64,000 nt of DNA, taken from assembly GCF_000276665.1 (NCBI RefSeq), contig NW_004955404.1, positions 34,925,908 to 34,989,907 on the forward strand, given 5' to 3'. The notes beneath the pieces were generated by a model. The model had not been told where the DNA came from. It searched no databases and was given only the letters and a program-made list of their open reading frames with translations. Positions 48,381-61,240 of the stretch are shown piece by piece. The position numbers and the translations under genes were made by a program. How positions within the stretch are numbered: position 1 is the stretch's first letter; each line of letters begins with the position of its first letter. Origin of the DNA: Chinchilla lanigera (Eukaryota > Chordata > Mammalia > Rodentia > Chinchillidae).

Positions 48381-51376
48381 TGTATTAAAGATTTTTGTAA
48401 GTGGATTTATTTACATGAATAATAGTTGTTATTACTCACATGATTTAAACATTCACCAATGATCATACCCAGGCATATTGTTCCAGAAAAAAATAATTTA
48501 TTAATGTGCATTTAAAAGTGGTTTATAACAGAATCACTCATTGAATTCAATATTCTAATCTTAGAGATAAATTCATGCTAATAAGTATTTTACCATAATA
48601 AACTAGGATCTGTATTACAAATATATTATTTCATAATCTAAATCTTGCTATGAACCTAAAAATTACAGAGCTCCATGTGATGAGGTAATATCACTGAGTA
48701 GTTCTGGGCATCAGTGTCTTCATTCCTCAAGTGAGGGAATAAATATGGAACTTTTCCATTTTTGTCATTGTTTAAAAGTTCTTGTATTTTTATGCCCACC
48801 GTTTCTTTGCAACTGGTACCAGCAGTTTGAATTTTGTTGGTATCTTTCAGTTGAGCATGGCTTAACTACTGTCCACAAGGTTCCAGCCCTGAAACAGGAA
48901 CACATGTGTGCTGTTGCTGATAGTAATCTTTGGATATTTTTAATGAAATAAATTTACCTAAATTATTAGTCAATTAATCAAATATAACTTTTTGGCTGGT
49001 ATTAAAACAATAACGAAACTTCTAAGAGATAAATAAAATTCATATCTGTTGATAATGTTAAGCCTGGCTTTAAAAGACCAAGCCCATTTTTTTAAACTTT
49101 TATTTTGCTCTTGTAACACTGATACCAGAAATATAGTTATCTCATTCTCTTGGAAAACATATTTTAGAATAAGAATTACCTGGCACGTACATATAGAACC
49201 ACATTGTCTTATAGCATGCGCATAGCATATACCATTTACTGTTTTGTATAAAAACAGTAATAAGCCTGTACTCCGGCATTAAAAATAAGAACATTTAAAA
49301 TTAGTGAATATTTGCTCTACATAATATTTATGGGGAATTCGTACCTGTATAAAGCATATCTTGGACATTTTGATCCCTTTATCCTCTTACCTTTGCCCTC
49401 GTGCTGATCTTCTTCCCTATCTCTGCAATGTCTGCATAAAATGGGAAATTTAATATCAGATAGAAGAAATGCAAAGCAAGTATTAAATTATCATAGTGTG
49501 ACAAAGTTATGCAGGTGAACACTTTGTTATTACGAGTATAGAGTCTGAATAAATCTATGAAAAGCTCTTTTTAGTGCAATCATTTCCTATAATGTGTAAT
49601 TTTTCCTGCCCCTTCGTTTCTTCTGCTTATTTTAATTTTAATATGAAAGAAATGATCATCCCATTTTGTTTGAAACTGGTATAAAGGTAAAACCACAAAC
49701 CTCTTGAAAGAATTCCTTTGTACCCAATCACATGAGTGTTGTTGGAACAAAAATTTTACCACCTGCCAGAGGCTTTATAAACAAAATCAAAAGGCTCACT
49801 GCTTCAAAATATTCAGACTAAGGGTGGCTCCTGGGTGAAAATATAATGACTAGATCATTCTCATTATGTGTTTGTTATTGTACAGCAGATTTGTGAAACT
49901 TCTGCTACTTTTCATAGAGAATAATTCATACACGAACATATTCACATTATTAATAGTTTCACTATTTTTCCTGAGAAACAGAATTGGGATTCTAATACTT
50001 AGAGTTTCTCGCTGTTAGAATCAAAACTCCCTAAAAGGAAAAGAGAGGAAAAAGGTGAAGTATTTCTTATACTAGTTAAAACAATTCAGCGATGGCATGC
50101 TTCATTAACTGTTTGCATACAAGACAAAAGTGCTTTCTGATGAAGTGGAAAACCAACTTGGGACCAATTTTCCACAACATAAATTCAACACTCATTCTAC
50201 CTCTTGATACCTTTGTATTCAAACTACCAAGAAGCTTTTTCATAACTGTCATATCACTAATAATTTCAATACTTCTATTTTAGATTCTCTAATCCTTGAA
50301 AGTATTTCTAGTTTAGACTCACTTCTAGAAGATAAGCTTAAACTTTGAATTACTACTGTTGTGGATCCATTGCACTTGAAGTTATCAAACTGGTTTAGAA
50401 AGAATAAATTTTTATCATGCAAGAAATGTAGTAAACAAAGCATTAAAAGGGACTGCCTAAAGAAAATATTGATTATATCAATTTCTGTCTCTTACTTCTC
50501 TCTTTATATAAACACCTGTGTATGTGTTTATGTACACAGTATGTAAGTAGATAATGAATATGATATATTCAGGATTATTACACATCTAGTTATCTTATAG
50601 GATATCATTTATGCTGATACTAGCAGAAAATATATTACCTAGTAAATGTGCCAAAAAGTGAATGTTCATTTGGAGAAATACCATTATAGATTGATTACCA
50701 TGTCATAAGAGTGTGCTTTCAGTGATAGATGAGTCAGTTCTGCCAGTTGAACATGTAATAGCTAGAGTGCTACCAAGCAAACACAATGAAGTCATCCAGA
50801 GTTTTTAAAGAATCTAAGCTATTATTTGGTTTGGTATATTGTATTTTGTCTACATCAGCGTGTTCAAAAATCACTTTTGATTACACAGGTGAGAATCTAG
50901 GAGACAATGTCTGTCTTCTCTTTTCTATAGCTGTAAAATCATTTTCTAGACTCTGAATGAGGAAAGAAAAGAGAGGTTGTGTGTTTTTATTTAGGAAAAT
51001 AATATTTAGATTTGTGAATGGGGAACTCAAATTTTCTTTGTTCATAAGGCCCTAAAATATCTTTCTCTGAATGTATTGTGAGCCAGATTTTTTGTGAGAA
51101 AAACTTTTTATAAAAGTTCATGTTTAATTATGTGAAATATAATTTCTAATGTTTTATACTACAAAGCATTATTTTATTACATTTAACATAATTTTGTTTA
51201 TTGTTTCATTTAGCATACTTAATGGTTACATGATTTTGATTTTATTTTATCAAAATTTGGTGTCTACTTAGTGTAAAGCAAAGCAATGTATCAATCCTTT
51301 GAGATTAAAAGTATTATTGATTAGGTTGAAATTTCAGAAATAGAAGTGATCATATGCAAATAATTCTTCCGGTTTA

Positions 51377-51541
51377 AAATTTTTTTTTCTTTTTTGTCTT
51401 TTTGAGACAGGGTCACACTATGCATTTCAGGCTGAACTTGAGCTCACTTTGTAGCCCAGGCTGGTCTCGAACTGGCAGCAATCCTCCTGCCTCAGCCTCC
51501 CCAGTGCTGGGATTATAGACATGCACCACCACAGGGAGCTA
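51377..51541 (-). mobile_element. B1-type SINE, antisense
   Basis: Reverse-complemented 7SL-derived SINE: poly(T) with C, tttttgagacagggtcacac, agctcactttgtagcccagg, ctggtctcgaactggcagca, gcctcagcctccccagtgct and ggattatagacatgcaccac. Confidence 0.95.
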
Positions 51542-54089
51542 AAAATAGTATTTTATTATTTTATTTCTTTCTTTTAAAGATGAACTCATTATGGACATTA
51601 AAATAACTATATGGTCAAGACAAGAGATACATGTCCCAGGTTTAAAAACTCATTAGAGTAGTATAAGCTAAATACTTTAAATGATTACAGATTCGGTGAA
51701 TTCAGTATTATTTGACATGTAAAACCTTCAATTATTATACAGACATACTCATCTTTAGGAATTTTTCCTGAACTCTTTCTTGTAAGTCAAGAGTTTTATC
51801 TAATCAAGCTTTAAAAGAGTCTCCTACTTTAGGAACATTTATGTATAAAGTAAGTTACATCTATAGTAGTTTTAGGATTCATGTCATTTTGTATAAATAT
51901 TTCTTCATACATGTATATATTTGTAGACCACTTTTCCAGTGGGGGCAGGAGTGAACTGAGACCAAAAGAAGTCTTTTAATGCCTTGCTTATTACTTCACT
52001 TGAGTTACTGGCATACAGAATAGCTCTTTTAAAAAAAGTCTCTTCCTTTTGGCCTATTAGCAGGGTGCAGTGCTAGAGATGATAAGATAACGCCTTTGGT
52101 GTGGGAGGAGCTAAGTGAATAAGAGGCTCCATTGCCATTTGACATCTTGGTCCTCTTAGGTTTCTAGTCTTACTTTGATTGTCCAAAGCTTGAGATAACC
52201 TTTTCTTAGATATTAAGAATGAAGCTTAAATATATTTTTACTTCTGTGTTTCATCAACACCTTGATTAGTTTGTAATTTCTAAAAGAGTCAAATTACTGG
52301 GAATAGAAAGGTCAGACTCTCTATTATGAAAAAACAGTGTCCAATACTTGTCCTCATGAGAAGATGCCTTTCTGGGTACCACTGCTGGCTGAGTGGCATG
52401 TGGTATTTAGCCCGCAGTTGATCTCCTGTCAAGGGAGCTCAACACCATTGTGGAAAGTTTAAAAACCTTCCTTGGTTGGTTTGTTGTTGCTTAAATATTT
52501 AGTTCACTTCAACATAATACTAATTTGATTTAATGTTTCTTGTGTCAGTATTTTAGGTAAATATGAGCTTAAATTTTAAAGTACTTTTTAAAATGTAAGT
52601 TGAAAAATCAACCATTTGGAAAGTAAGACTTGAAAAAATATCCATAATCATTGAAGACTGCAAATGAAATGATATAATTTTACATCCCATGTTATTAGTC
52701 ATTGAAGATGATAAAAATCAAACAGTTTTGAAAAAAGAAATCATTCTACCAGATACTTTGTGTGAATTTACCCCTTTGTCTCCTCCACAATCTTTCATAG
52801 TGTCATAAAATGGAAAAGGCTAACTAGATGTGTCTCAGTAGTTCAATGTAGCATTGTTGGAAATTTAAACGTTTTTGAAGTTACTCTCATATTACATTTT
52901 GAAAGCAAAAATAGGCCTGTACTTTTTTCATAGTAAACAATAACATGCTATTGATAATTTTTTTACATTGAGATTTACACATTGTATCATGTTTCAAATT
53001 TTGTTTAATTAAAGCATAAGTGGGGAATTAATAACAATGTTTTCAACATACATGTATACTTTCCCTCATAGGGAGTTGTTATAAAGTATTAACAGAATAT
53101 CTATCCTATTTAAAATCAGCCAAAGTATAATGTTTTAATATTGGGTAAAACAGATTGATTTTATATAAGACTTTGCATATAACATAGAAAAGTGAACCCA
53201 TTATACACTTAATATGATGGAATTCTTTAGCTATTGCAGTTCTTTAGAGAGGTGCTGTATTTCTCTCAAGCAAACACTGAAAGTGGTGTCCTGCCCAGCC
53301 ACTCAATGTGCACATTTAAGACTCCCTGGGAAGGAGGTTTCATGCTCGGGACCCACTAGGTTTTAGATCTCAGAGGGAGCTTTCCTCCCTGTGGTGTAGG
53401 CACACTTCTTGGAGCACACAGTACACCATTAAAATACTGCCCTCTTACAGTGACTTTAAACTAGTACAGTTTGAATTCCTTTTAGTCACTACACAGTGTG
53501 ACAAGCATTTTGATTCTTTCATGGAGTAATTTAGCATTTGTTACATGGAACAATGGGGGAAAACAGTTTCTTTATAACAAATAGTATTGATTTTAATCCA
53601 ATATGTTAATAACACTTTGAAGTTTCGCAAAAAGAAAAGAGAACAACTACTGTGCTATAATAACTATTCTTTGCATGTGCATATATATTTACAAAATAAA
53701 AGTAACATTTAATCATGAAGTAATGAAAATCTATTAAATTAAAGAGAAACTGACCTTAATTTATCAATTTAATATCCAATTAAATATATAATTTAAATAT
53801 TTCCCATGAATAAAACAGAAAGCAAATCATTCAACAAAATATATTTTGCTAGTCATTTTAAGAAGTGCCCAAATATTTTAGCTTTGTATCATGGAAACAT
53901 ATTCTTAATGAAAACACTCTTATTGTATTATTGACTCACAGCATATGATCTCCATTTCTGCCTTCCTCAGTTCCTGCCCCCCCGGATAGTAACAATGTGG
54001 ACTCACACATTTACTATATTAATTAGAAATCACTACCTAATGTAATTGTTCTGCCAAGCACATGGTGAGTACTGAAAATATTATTGACA

Positions 54090-54330
54090 GAATTTCTCCA
54101 TTTAACTCGTGTTAAAAAGATTTGCATGTCTAAAACTGCCTTGATTAGATATTGTTTTTGACGACTCTGCTCAGTGTTTTACTCTACGCACATGGAGCAT
54201 GAGGACTTTTAGTACGTCTGAAGTAACATCTGCTCTGTCTTTTTGTCGCAGGGTTCATGGTATAATTAGCTCTATATTTCACCAAATACAATTTTGCTCC
54301 CATGGCGGACAAAGCAGCATGAAGAAAACA
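54090..54330. promoter_or_regulatory. Candidate conserved non-coding block
   Basis: Repeat-poor with several CpGs (GACGACTC, CTACGCAC, AGTACGTC, TTGTCGCAG) and a TAATTA core at 54263-54268. Regulatory function is inferred only. Confidence 0.28.
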
Positions 54331-54938
54331 TAAATAATTGCAGATTAGAGAAACAGAAGGCAAAGTGGGTGTAGATGGCTTTGATAAAAAAGGGTTAAGG
54401 AGAATAGAAGGTCAACTCATTATTAAGAGAAAAAGGAGGCAGTTAAAATTAGATATGGTCTTTGTAATTAAAGAAAACACACACAGATTTTTCTTTGAAC
54501 AATATTCCCTATTTGGCCAAATAATTTAGTGATTTGCAATGATGTAGTTTATTTTATGTTTATTTAGCAAACACTTTGAGCATGGTGCAAAGTTTAATTA
54601 TTAAGGGAAATCTTGAAAAGATATAGTAGGTTCCCATCATTTCCCAGAAAAGAGAATACACTTTTACAGACCCAAGTTAGCTCAAAGTAACCAGCTAGTC
54701 CATATCCATAACCTATTTTGATACCACTGTGCTTCTCTTAACAGTTATAATCAATATACTTGCATGAGCTAGTATTATTCCCTTCAGACTAAATTTATAT
54801 TAAATTGATGATTTGTTTATGGTATAAAGTATCTAGTTTAATTTTTCCTCAGTGCTTAGTATTCCATAAATTATATTTAAAAGGTATATGATATATACAA
54901 AGTGTGAAAAAGAGTGAAATATTAAAATAGCATAATTT

Positions 54939-54984
54939 GGCACCTCATAGCATAATTATAGCATTTTTAAAAATGCTATGTGCC
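54939..54984. repeat. Long inverted repeat with perfect AT-rich palindrome
   Basis: 54958-54979 is a perfect 22-base palindrome with no loop; each arm is ATAGCATTTTT or its complement. A wider arm pair, GGCAC...CATAGCAT at 54939-54953 and ATGCTATGTGCC at 54973-54984, could form an alternative, larger hairpin. Confidence 0.9.
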
Positions 54985-55075
54985 CTAAGACTACTTTAGC
55001 TTTATAGATGTAAAATGTAATTTTTGTCATTTTTTAGCTTTTAGATTACAGCCTATAAAATCTTTTTTAAAAACA

Positions 55076-55165
55076 GAGGCTGAGGTATATATATAGCTCA
55101 GTGGTAACGAACATTCTTTCACAAGGTCCTGAGTTTAACCCAGCACCACAATATAAAAGCAACAA
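55076..55165 (+). mobile_element. ID SINE
   Basis: Sequence gaggctgaggtatatatatagctcagtgg (split: A-box region tatagctcagtggtaa at 55091-55106), acaaggtcctgagtttaacc with a weak B-box, cagcaccaca and an A-rich (AATAATAATG) tail. Old copy. Confidence 0.85.
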
Positions 55166-55934
55166 TAATAATGACAAAAATTTCACCAATGATAATGCAA
55201 CGTTAACTTGACATTATTTTTATCATATCAGTGAAGTCCTCAGAAACCTCTGAAAGAAAGTAATACAGTTTTGCTTAGGAAAGAAAGATGGGCAGAGATA
55301 CTGTTAGTGTAATTCATCCAAGGGTATAAAATACGTGAAAATACCAAAACACATTCAACTGTGCTCTATATCTGAAGCATAAGATCAAATAGTAACTAAC
55401 ACAATTATAAGACATCTTAAAAAACAAAAAGCCGAACATTACTCTTAAGCTACTATGCAGTACTACGTTGAAGGACAGTTTAAAAGATAATGACGCAAAG
55501 CAACATAAATAAATTTAAAATAATATCGTTTCCAATATGCCTTTTCCTACTGAAGGCAGTGGGGCAGAATATTACTGTTGAATAAACATCTATATTTCAC
55601 ATAGATAGTAGGCTTAGATTTATTAATTGCTCTGGTAATGCCTAGGAGATTTTACCATCTCCTTGTGAACATTACAAAATTTTGCCTCACTTGTCTCAGG
55701 CAGATAAAGAGAATAAAGAAAGGCAAACCGACGAAAAGCACAGAGCCATTTGCAGAATACAAGCACCACAAAATAACAGTATGTCGTTTCCCTGTTAATT
55801 TTTGATTTTCTTTGATCTTTGTTGGAAAAGTAAAAACACAAAGCAAATCCTACTTTAGAACATATATGAATAATTAAATTGCATTTTTCCTTAAACTGTA
55901 TTCAACCTGAGTTGAGAGGACTGATTTGATCAGT

Positions 55935-56200
55935 TCAGAGTTTTTCTCAATCCTCTTTGCACATTAGAATCTTCTGGAGAGGTTTCTGGGTTATAGCTCA
56001 GCGGTTGAACATATGCTTAGCTTATGCAAGGCCCTGAGTTAAATCCAAAGCACTTTGAACCCTGCCCCCAAAAATAATCATTTAGAGAACCTGGTAAAAT
56101 TTCTTGATGTGCTCTGAACCAACAAAATAATTATTTGTCAGGATAGGTCCTATAGATTGCTATTTTTGTGAAGTTCCAGGTGGTTCAAATCAAAAGACAA
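55935..56200 (+). mobile_element. MER5A-like element split by an ID SINE
   Basis: Left part: cagttcagagtttttctcaa, cctctttgcacattagaatc and ttctggagaggt. After the ID at 55984-56080 the right part continues with aacctggtaaaatttcttga, a ggataggtcctatagattgc block and gaagttccaggtggttcaaa. This is the MER5A order including its near-palindromic far end. Confidence 0.68.
55984..56080 (+). mobile_element. ID SINE nested in MER5A-like element
   Basis: Reads ttctgggttatagctcagcgg (A-box region ttatagctcagcggtt), cttatgcaaggccctgagtt, aaatccaaagcac and a CCCCCAAAAAT end. A degraded direct repeat (aatcttctggagagg before, aatcatttagagaac after) is possible but weak. Confidence 0.88.
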
Positions 56201-57807
56201 TTTTGGAATAACCAAATTTCACTTTAAGGAAAATTTCCTGATTTGAAACCCATTTACATATTTCTGTTAATCTAATAAAAACTATTAATTATCATACATC
56301 CATTATTGCATTCTGTTTAAGGATAGGTTGGATGAATTCAAAGTATTTCTGTGTATTATGCACAAGGATTGTTCAAAAGGTCAGTTCTCTCAGTGTTTGA
56401 AGAAAGCAGTCCCAGTGGACTATTTGTTTTGATGGTGCTCTCCTGGCTATTTTGTATAATACATGGTTTCCTGGATCCTCATTTATAAACATATATTTTA
56501 CTATATTATTATATATTATGTATATTTATAAGTTTAGACAATCAAAGTTACAGGAAGGCTTTATTAAATTAAATACATACATGTGTATCTAAACAGTGGG
56601 GTGCATAAAGTTTAAAAAGTTGGAAAAGCATTTTTGGACAATTTAACTCTTCTGGGTAAATCTTTACAATTTTCTCATAGTGGTTGTGTTAATGAAAAAT
56701 TTTTATCTAACTTTGATTTCAAAATTTATGTTCTTTCTTCAACATTAATGTCTTTCCCACTGGTGTGGTGATGTGTCACATCTGAATCTTCTGGTTATAC
56801 CCTATTTGGTGGCAAATATACATACAACCATAGTTCCTCTATGAGTAATCAAGCAATTGAGGTACCACCATCTGGTACTTTGAGTGGCATTTCTTAATAC
56901 TAGTGATCGTGATTTGATATTATGAAAAAAAATGATAAAAATAAAAGATTTACTTGTATTACTTTCTCGCTCTAAATGTGCATCTTTATTTTTCAAACAT
57001 TCTTATATTTTATCTCAGTTCTCTAAATTATCTTGTATGTTTGCAGAACCCATACAAGAAAATGAAAGTTATTTTTGTATGCACACAAAGTGTTTAATGT
57101 TAGAATAATTAGTACAGAATAGCAAGTTTGTTGTTGATCATTTCTCATGTTACTAATGTTACTGATACAAAATCATGTATAATATAGTTTAAGGAGGTAT
57201 ACTACTCAGGGAAAATGCGTTAATTATAGAATATCATACATACTATAGTGTGGGGAAGATATATCTTCATCTCTCTCTCCTGGTGCATCCTTCTAGCTGA
57301 AGAAGTGTAAATGCATTTGAGTGTCTTTTAAAATTCTGGTCATTGTACATGAGTAGATGAGATGTCTGTCTATTGCTTTTGTTCAGGACAGAGTCTAGGA
57401 AGTCAGTTTACCACTCCTAAAAGCTCATGTTTAACAGCCTTTTGGCTGTTCAGGTTGTATAATTTATAAATCTATTTAATTCCCCAGTTACATTTCATTT
57501 AATGAAATTTTACTTCCAATTTATTTGATTGAGCAATATACTAATTTAATTTACATGTCAGAGAATTTTAGCAGTTTTGTCTGAAGTGGCATAATACTGT
57601 TTTAAATGTCTGAATCCTGTAATTCCATCAGCTTTTAATACTCATTTTAAAAATTAAGGTTTATGTGTTTATTTTTTATCATTAGCATGCAGTTGAAAAT
57701 CATCATAATGTCATTTCAGGCCTATTTTATCTTTAGTTTTTAATAATCAAATATTATGGTCCAAGAAAATATGTTTTGAACTATATCTCGATATAATTAA
57801 GCAACTT

Positions 57808-57836
57808 ATCCAGATATATATATATATATATATATA
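57808..57836. repeat. (TA)n microsatellite
   Basis: About 14 TA units. Confidence 0.92.
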
Positions 57837-58624
57837 CAAGGAGACCTCTAATAAGAACAAGAGCTAACCATGATTTAAAAATATATAATGCTCAAGAATA
57901 AATACAGGTAAATTTGTACTGAGATTATTTCCTTTTTACTAATGTAAAAAGTACTTGAGAGTATATTTCTCACATAATTTTCACAGTTTCCAGAGGATAT
58001 TCTCTATTGCTCTGGAAGGAAAATTATCAAAATAGGCTTTCTATTTTAAATATGTGGTGGGGGTTCAAGTACACTCTAAATATTATTCTTCAAAGACAAA
58101 GTTTTTCACCAGGTTTTTGAGAATCTGTAACTTCATCATAACTAAACATTATTTCAGGAAAATACTATAATATATAAGGAAGTTGTAAACCAGGAGTTAT
58201 TTTCTATGCTTTCCTACAAAACAGAATCCATAGAATAGAAAAATAGACATTATTAAAACTTAAATGCTTAAAATATAAGAAAATATTTATAATATGTCTC
58301 TAGTTTTAGGTTTTTCCAATTTCTCAGTGATGATGGTACCATGTAACAAAATTCTTACTCTGACATGTTAATAGAAGGTGTTTAATAATGTTAGCCTGGT
58401 TCCTTTCCTATCTCATTTCTTTCTTCCCTTTTCACAGAACAATTTCCCTCATTTTAAGAATGGTGCTTACAAGTGTTTGAGCTCTCACTTTGGAGAAGGC
58501 ACTGTGCTTTATGTGTGTGAAGCTACTCAGCAAACAACAGTGTAGCAAAGAAGCAAGGACCTAGGAGAAAACTCAGGCACTGAGAGATTAAACGAATTCC
58601 TCAAAATCAAGGATATAAATCCTG

Positions 58625-58793
58625 CCGGGCATGCTGGTGCATGCCTGTAATCCCATCAATTGGGAGGCTGAGGCAAGAGGATTGCTGTGAGTTTGAGACC
58701 AGCCTGGGCTAAAAAGTGAGCTCAATCCCAGCCTGAACTGCACAATGAGACTCTGTCTCAAAAAGAGCAAAAAAAAAAAAAAAAAAAAAAAAA
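58625..58793 (+). mobile_element. B1-type SINE with target duplication
   Basis: Full-length copy from ccgggcatgctggtgcatgc through gagtttgagaccagcctggg, aaaaagtgagctcaatccca and gagactctgtctcaaaa to a long A tail. Flanked by a 13-base direct repeat with one mismatch: GATATAAATCCTG (58612-58624) and GATTTAAATCCTG (58794-58806). The antisense 76-codon frame is SINE-derived. Confidence 0.96.
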
Positions 58794-58992
58794 GATTTAA
58801 ATCCTGATTGGATGCCAAAATTTGCAGTTTTAAACATCAGTATACAAATGGGAACCTAGTAGTGAAATCACATCAAGGAAGGTAGAGAAAAAACTTCAAT
58901 AAGGGCATTTTTCTTTAGGGAGGAAAAAACACTTTTAAACCCTCAAGCCAAATGGTTTGTATCTTATGACACTTCTGTACTAAAACTTACAT

Positions 58993-59320
58993 CCAGTTGA
59001 CCCTCTGTGGTTTTAGATTCTGCCTCTTCAGATTCAAGAAAGTGCAGACTGAAAATACTGGGGGAAAGTTGCACAATATGTGCTGAGTTTTTTCTTGTCA
59101 TTATTCCCTAACCAAAAGTGTATAACAACTATTTACCTAATATTTATATTGTATTATGCATTATGAGTAACATAAAGAAGATTTATGGTGTATATGAGTA
59201 TGTGAGCACGGTATATGCAAATTCTATGCTATTTTAAATTAGTTAACAAGCATTTAAGAATTTTGATATCCAAAAAGGGTTCTGAAAACAATTTCTCATA
59301 GATAACTGAAAGATGACACC
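58993..59320 (-). mobile_element. MER2 (Tigger1-derived MITE)
   Basis: On the + strand: ccagttgaccctctgtggtt, tttttcttgtcattattccc, gtataacaactatttaccta, ttatattgtattatgcatta, gagtaacataaagaagattt, atatgcaaattctatgctat and gataactgaaagatgacacc. This follows the reverse complement of MER2 almost block for block. Non-autonomous, no coding capacity. Confidence 0.85.
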
Positions 59321-60293
59321 AAATTTAAGTGTAGTGTCCACTGAATGTATAAATAATCTTAAATTATGAGTTGTACCCCTTAGGTGATGCATTTCTTACA
59401 TCCACTTATGTCCCAACTCCTCCATAAACCACAAGCTGTCTGCCTATTTGCCCAAAAGTCTTTTATTCATTCTTGTACTGGTTCTGTAAACTCAAACCTG
59501 CTCTTGTCTCTGCCAAAAATATAATTTTTAACCTTCATTTTTACTTGCAGAAGTATACCTTTCCTTATCATGCCTTGTTCATACCCATAAATTAGCAAAT
59601 GTAGATGCAGCCCTGATGCAAAGTAATTATATAATTGAACTATTTGAGGTTTAGGCTTTATGATAACATTATTTTGAGTTTTATAAACCAGGGATAATTT
59701 TCTGTAGCACCAATCATTTTGCATACTTTCTAAAAATCACATATATTTCTAGCACAGTTATTACAAACTTATTGTGTTATATATATGAATACAATGGCAT
59801 TTCCACTTTGTTTTAAAAACTCTCAAGGTGTGTAGACATCATATCTTTTTCTCTTTGGTAGGTTAGTGCACCTTGTGGGCAAAGCCATGCCTTTCCTGTA
59901 CACCCAGGGCTCGGGGTGGTGATGTGTGCTGTGGCTACTCAGTAAATGAGTTTCAAATGAGAATCCTGGATATAAGAGAATATTAAGCAAGCTATTTTGT
60001 ACTTTCAAGATGTGCTCTTTCCAGTGGAACACTAAACAAAAGATATGAAAGATGTTCATAATTAACACCACCCACTTATCAGCCATTAGGTTATTCCTGG
60101 GAGGAAAAGTAATTATTTATGTAGTGATATTAGTATCTCTACTCATGGAATCGCCAAGTGGTGATTTAACTTGGAGTTAAGTCTGAGATGTCTCAAACTT
60201 AAAATTTCTAGAAAAAAGTCTTGAATTTATTGCAAACCTATTCATTCTTCTGTCTTCTATCAGCTATCTGTAATTCCTTTTTTCATACTTACT

Positions 60294-60695
60294 ATTGTGG
60301 ACTGGATGTTAGTGTCCCCTCAGAATTCTGATATTGAAACTGGTAGGCCCATGCATTGGTATTTGGAGATTCTGTCTTTGGAAGGTAATTATATAGTGAG
60401 GGCGGAGCCCTAATAAATAAGATTAGTGCCTTTATAAAAAAAAGTGTCCAGAGAGCTTGCTCACTCTTCACTACATGCTGATAAATAAGTCTGTAATTCC
60501 AAAGAAAGCCTTTAACAGAATCTTGCCATGGTGGACTTTCAGAGCCTGTTCATCTAAAACCTTAAAGCCCTCTTTGGTACCTGCATTTCATGTGACCCCC
60601 TGATTTACCCATTAAATACCTCTTTCATTCTCCCTTGCTGGGATGATTGTGATGTTTCCTTTTTCTACTTCATAGTAGTTAGAACTGTCAGTTCT
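60294..60695 (+). mobile_element. MLT1/MST-type LTR (ERVL-MaLR)
   Basis: Landmarks: ggactggatgttagtgtccc, attctgatattgaaactggt, tggtatttggagattctgtc, gagggcggagccctaataaa, taagattagtgcctttataa and aagtgtccagagagcttgct. This is the 5' order of MaLR LTRs. The 3' third is decayed. Solitary LTR with no internal viral genes. Confidence 0.75.
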
Positions 60696-61240
60696 CACAT
60701 TGAACCAAATCACTCCTGTGTATATAATCATCCCAGGCCATTCCATTGCATTTAGAGCAAAGTAATAAAAAGCCTATTCAGTAGTCGATAATCCTCCACA
60801 TGCTCAGGTTCCTGGCTTTTTCTCTTCTTTCCCACAAATTTTCACCTTGACTCACTGGTCCATAGCCACACTAGCCTCCTCCTCATTTCTCAAATATTCT
60901 AAGAAAGCTGCTGCCTTAAGGTCTTAGAATTGCTCTATCCTCCTAGGATTTTCCTTTCCAGAGATCCATATATCTTGATCTCTCATCTGAAAATGTCAAG
61001 GCTGTTTTAAACAACTCTTTAATATTGTAACCTTCCTTCTCAATGTACAAACACTCCCTTTCTTCCTTTCCTGTGTTATTGTCTCCATAGTACTTGACAC
61101 AGTCTAACACACCTTGTACCTTACCTGTATAACAGTATATTATTTTTGGAATGTCAGCTGCATGGGGCCCAGGACTTTGATATCAACTTTGCTCATTTCT
61201 GGTCCCAATGCCCTTAGAATGGTGCCTGCTGCAATTTTTT
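60696..61240 (+). mobile_element. L2 LINE 3' end
   Basis: A good match to L2 in the sense direction: aaccaaatcactcctgtgta, ccattgcatttagagcaaag, tgactcactggtccatagcc, acactagcctcctcctcatt, tgctgccttaaggtcttaga, tccatagtacttgacacagt, ggaatgtcagctgcatgggg and aatggtgcctgct. It abuts the LTR on its left. Confidence 0.85.
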
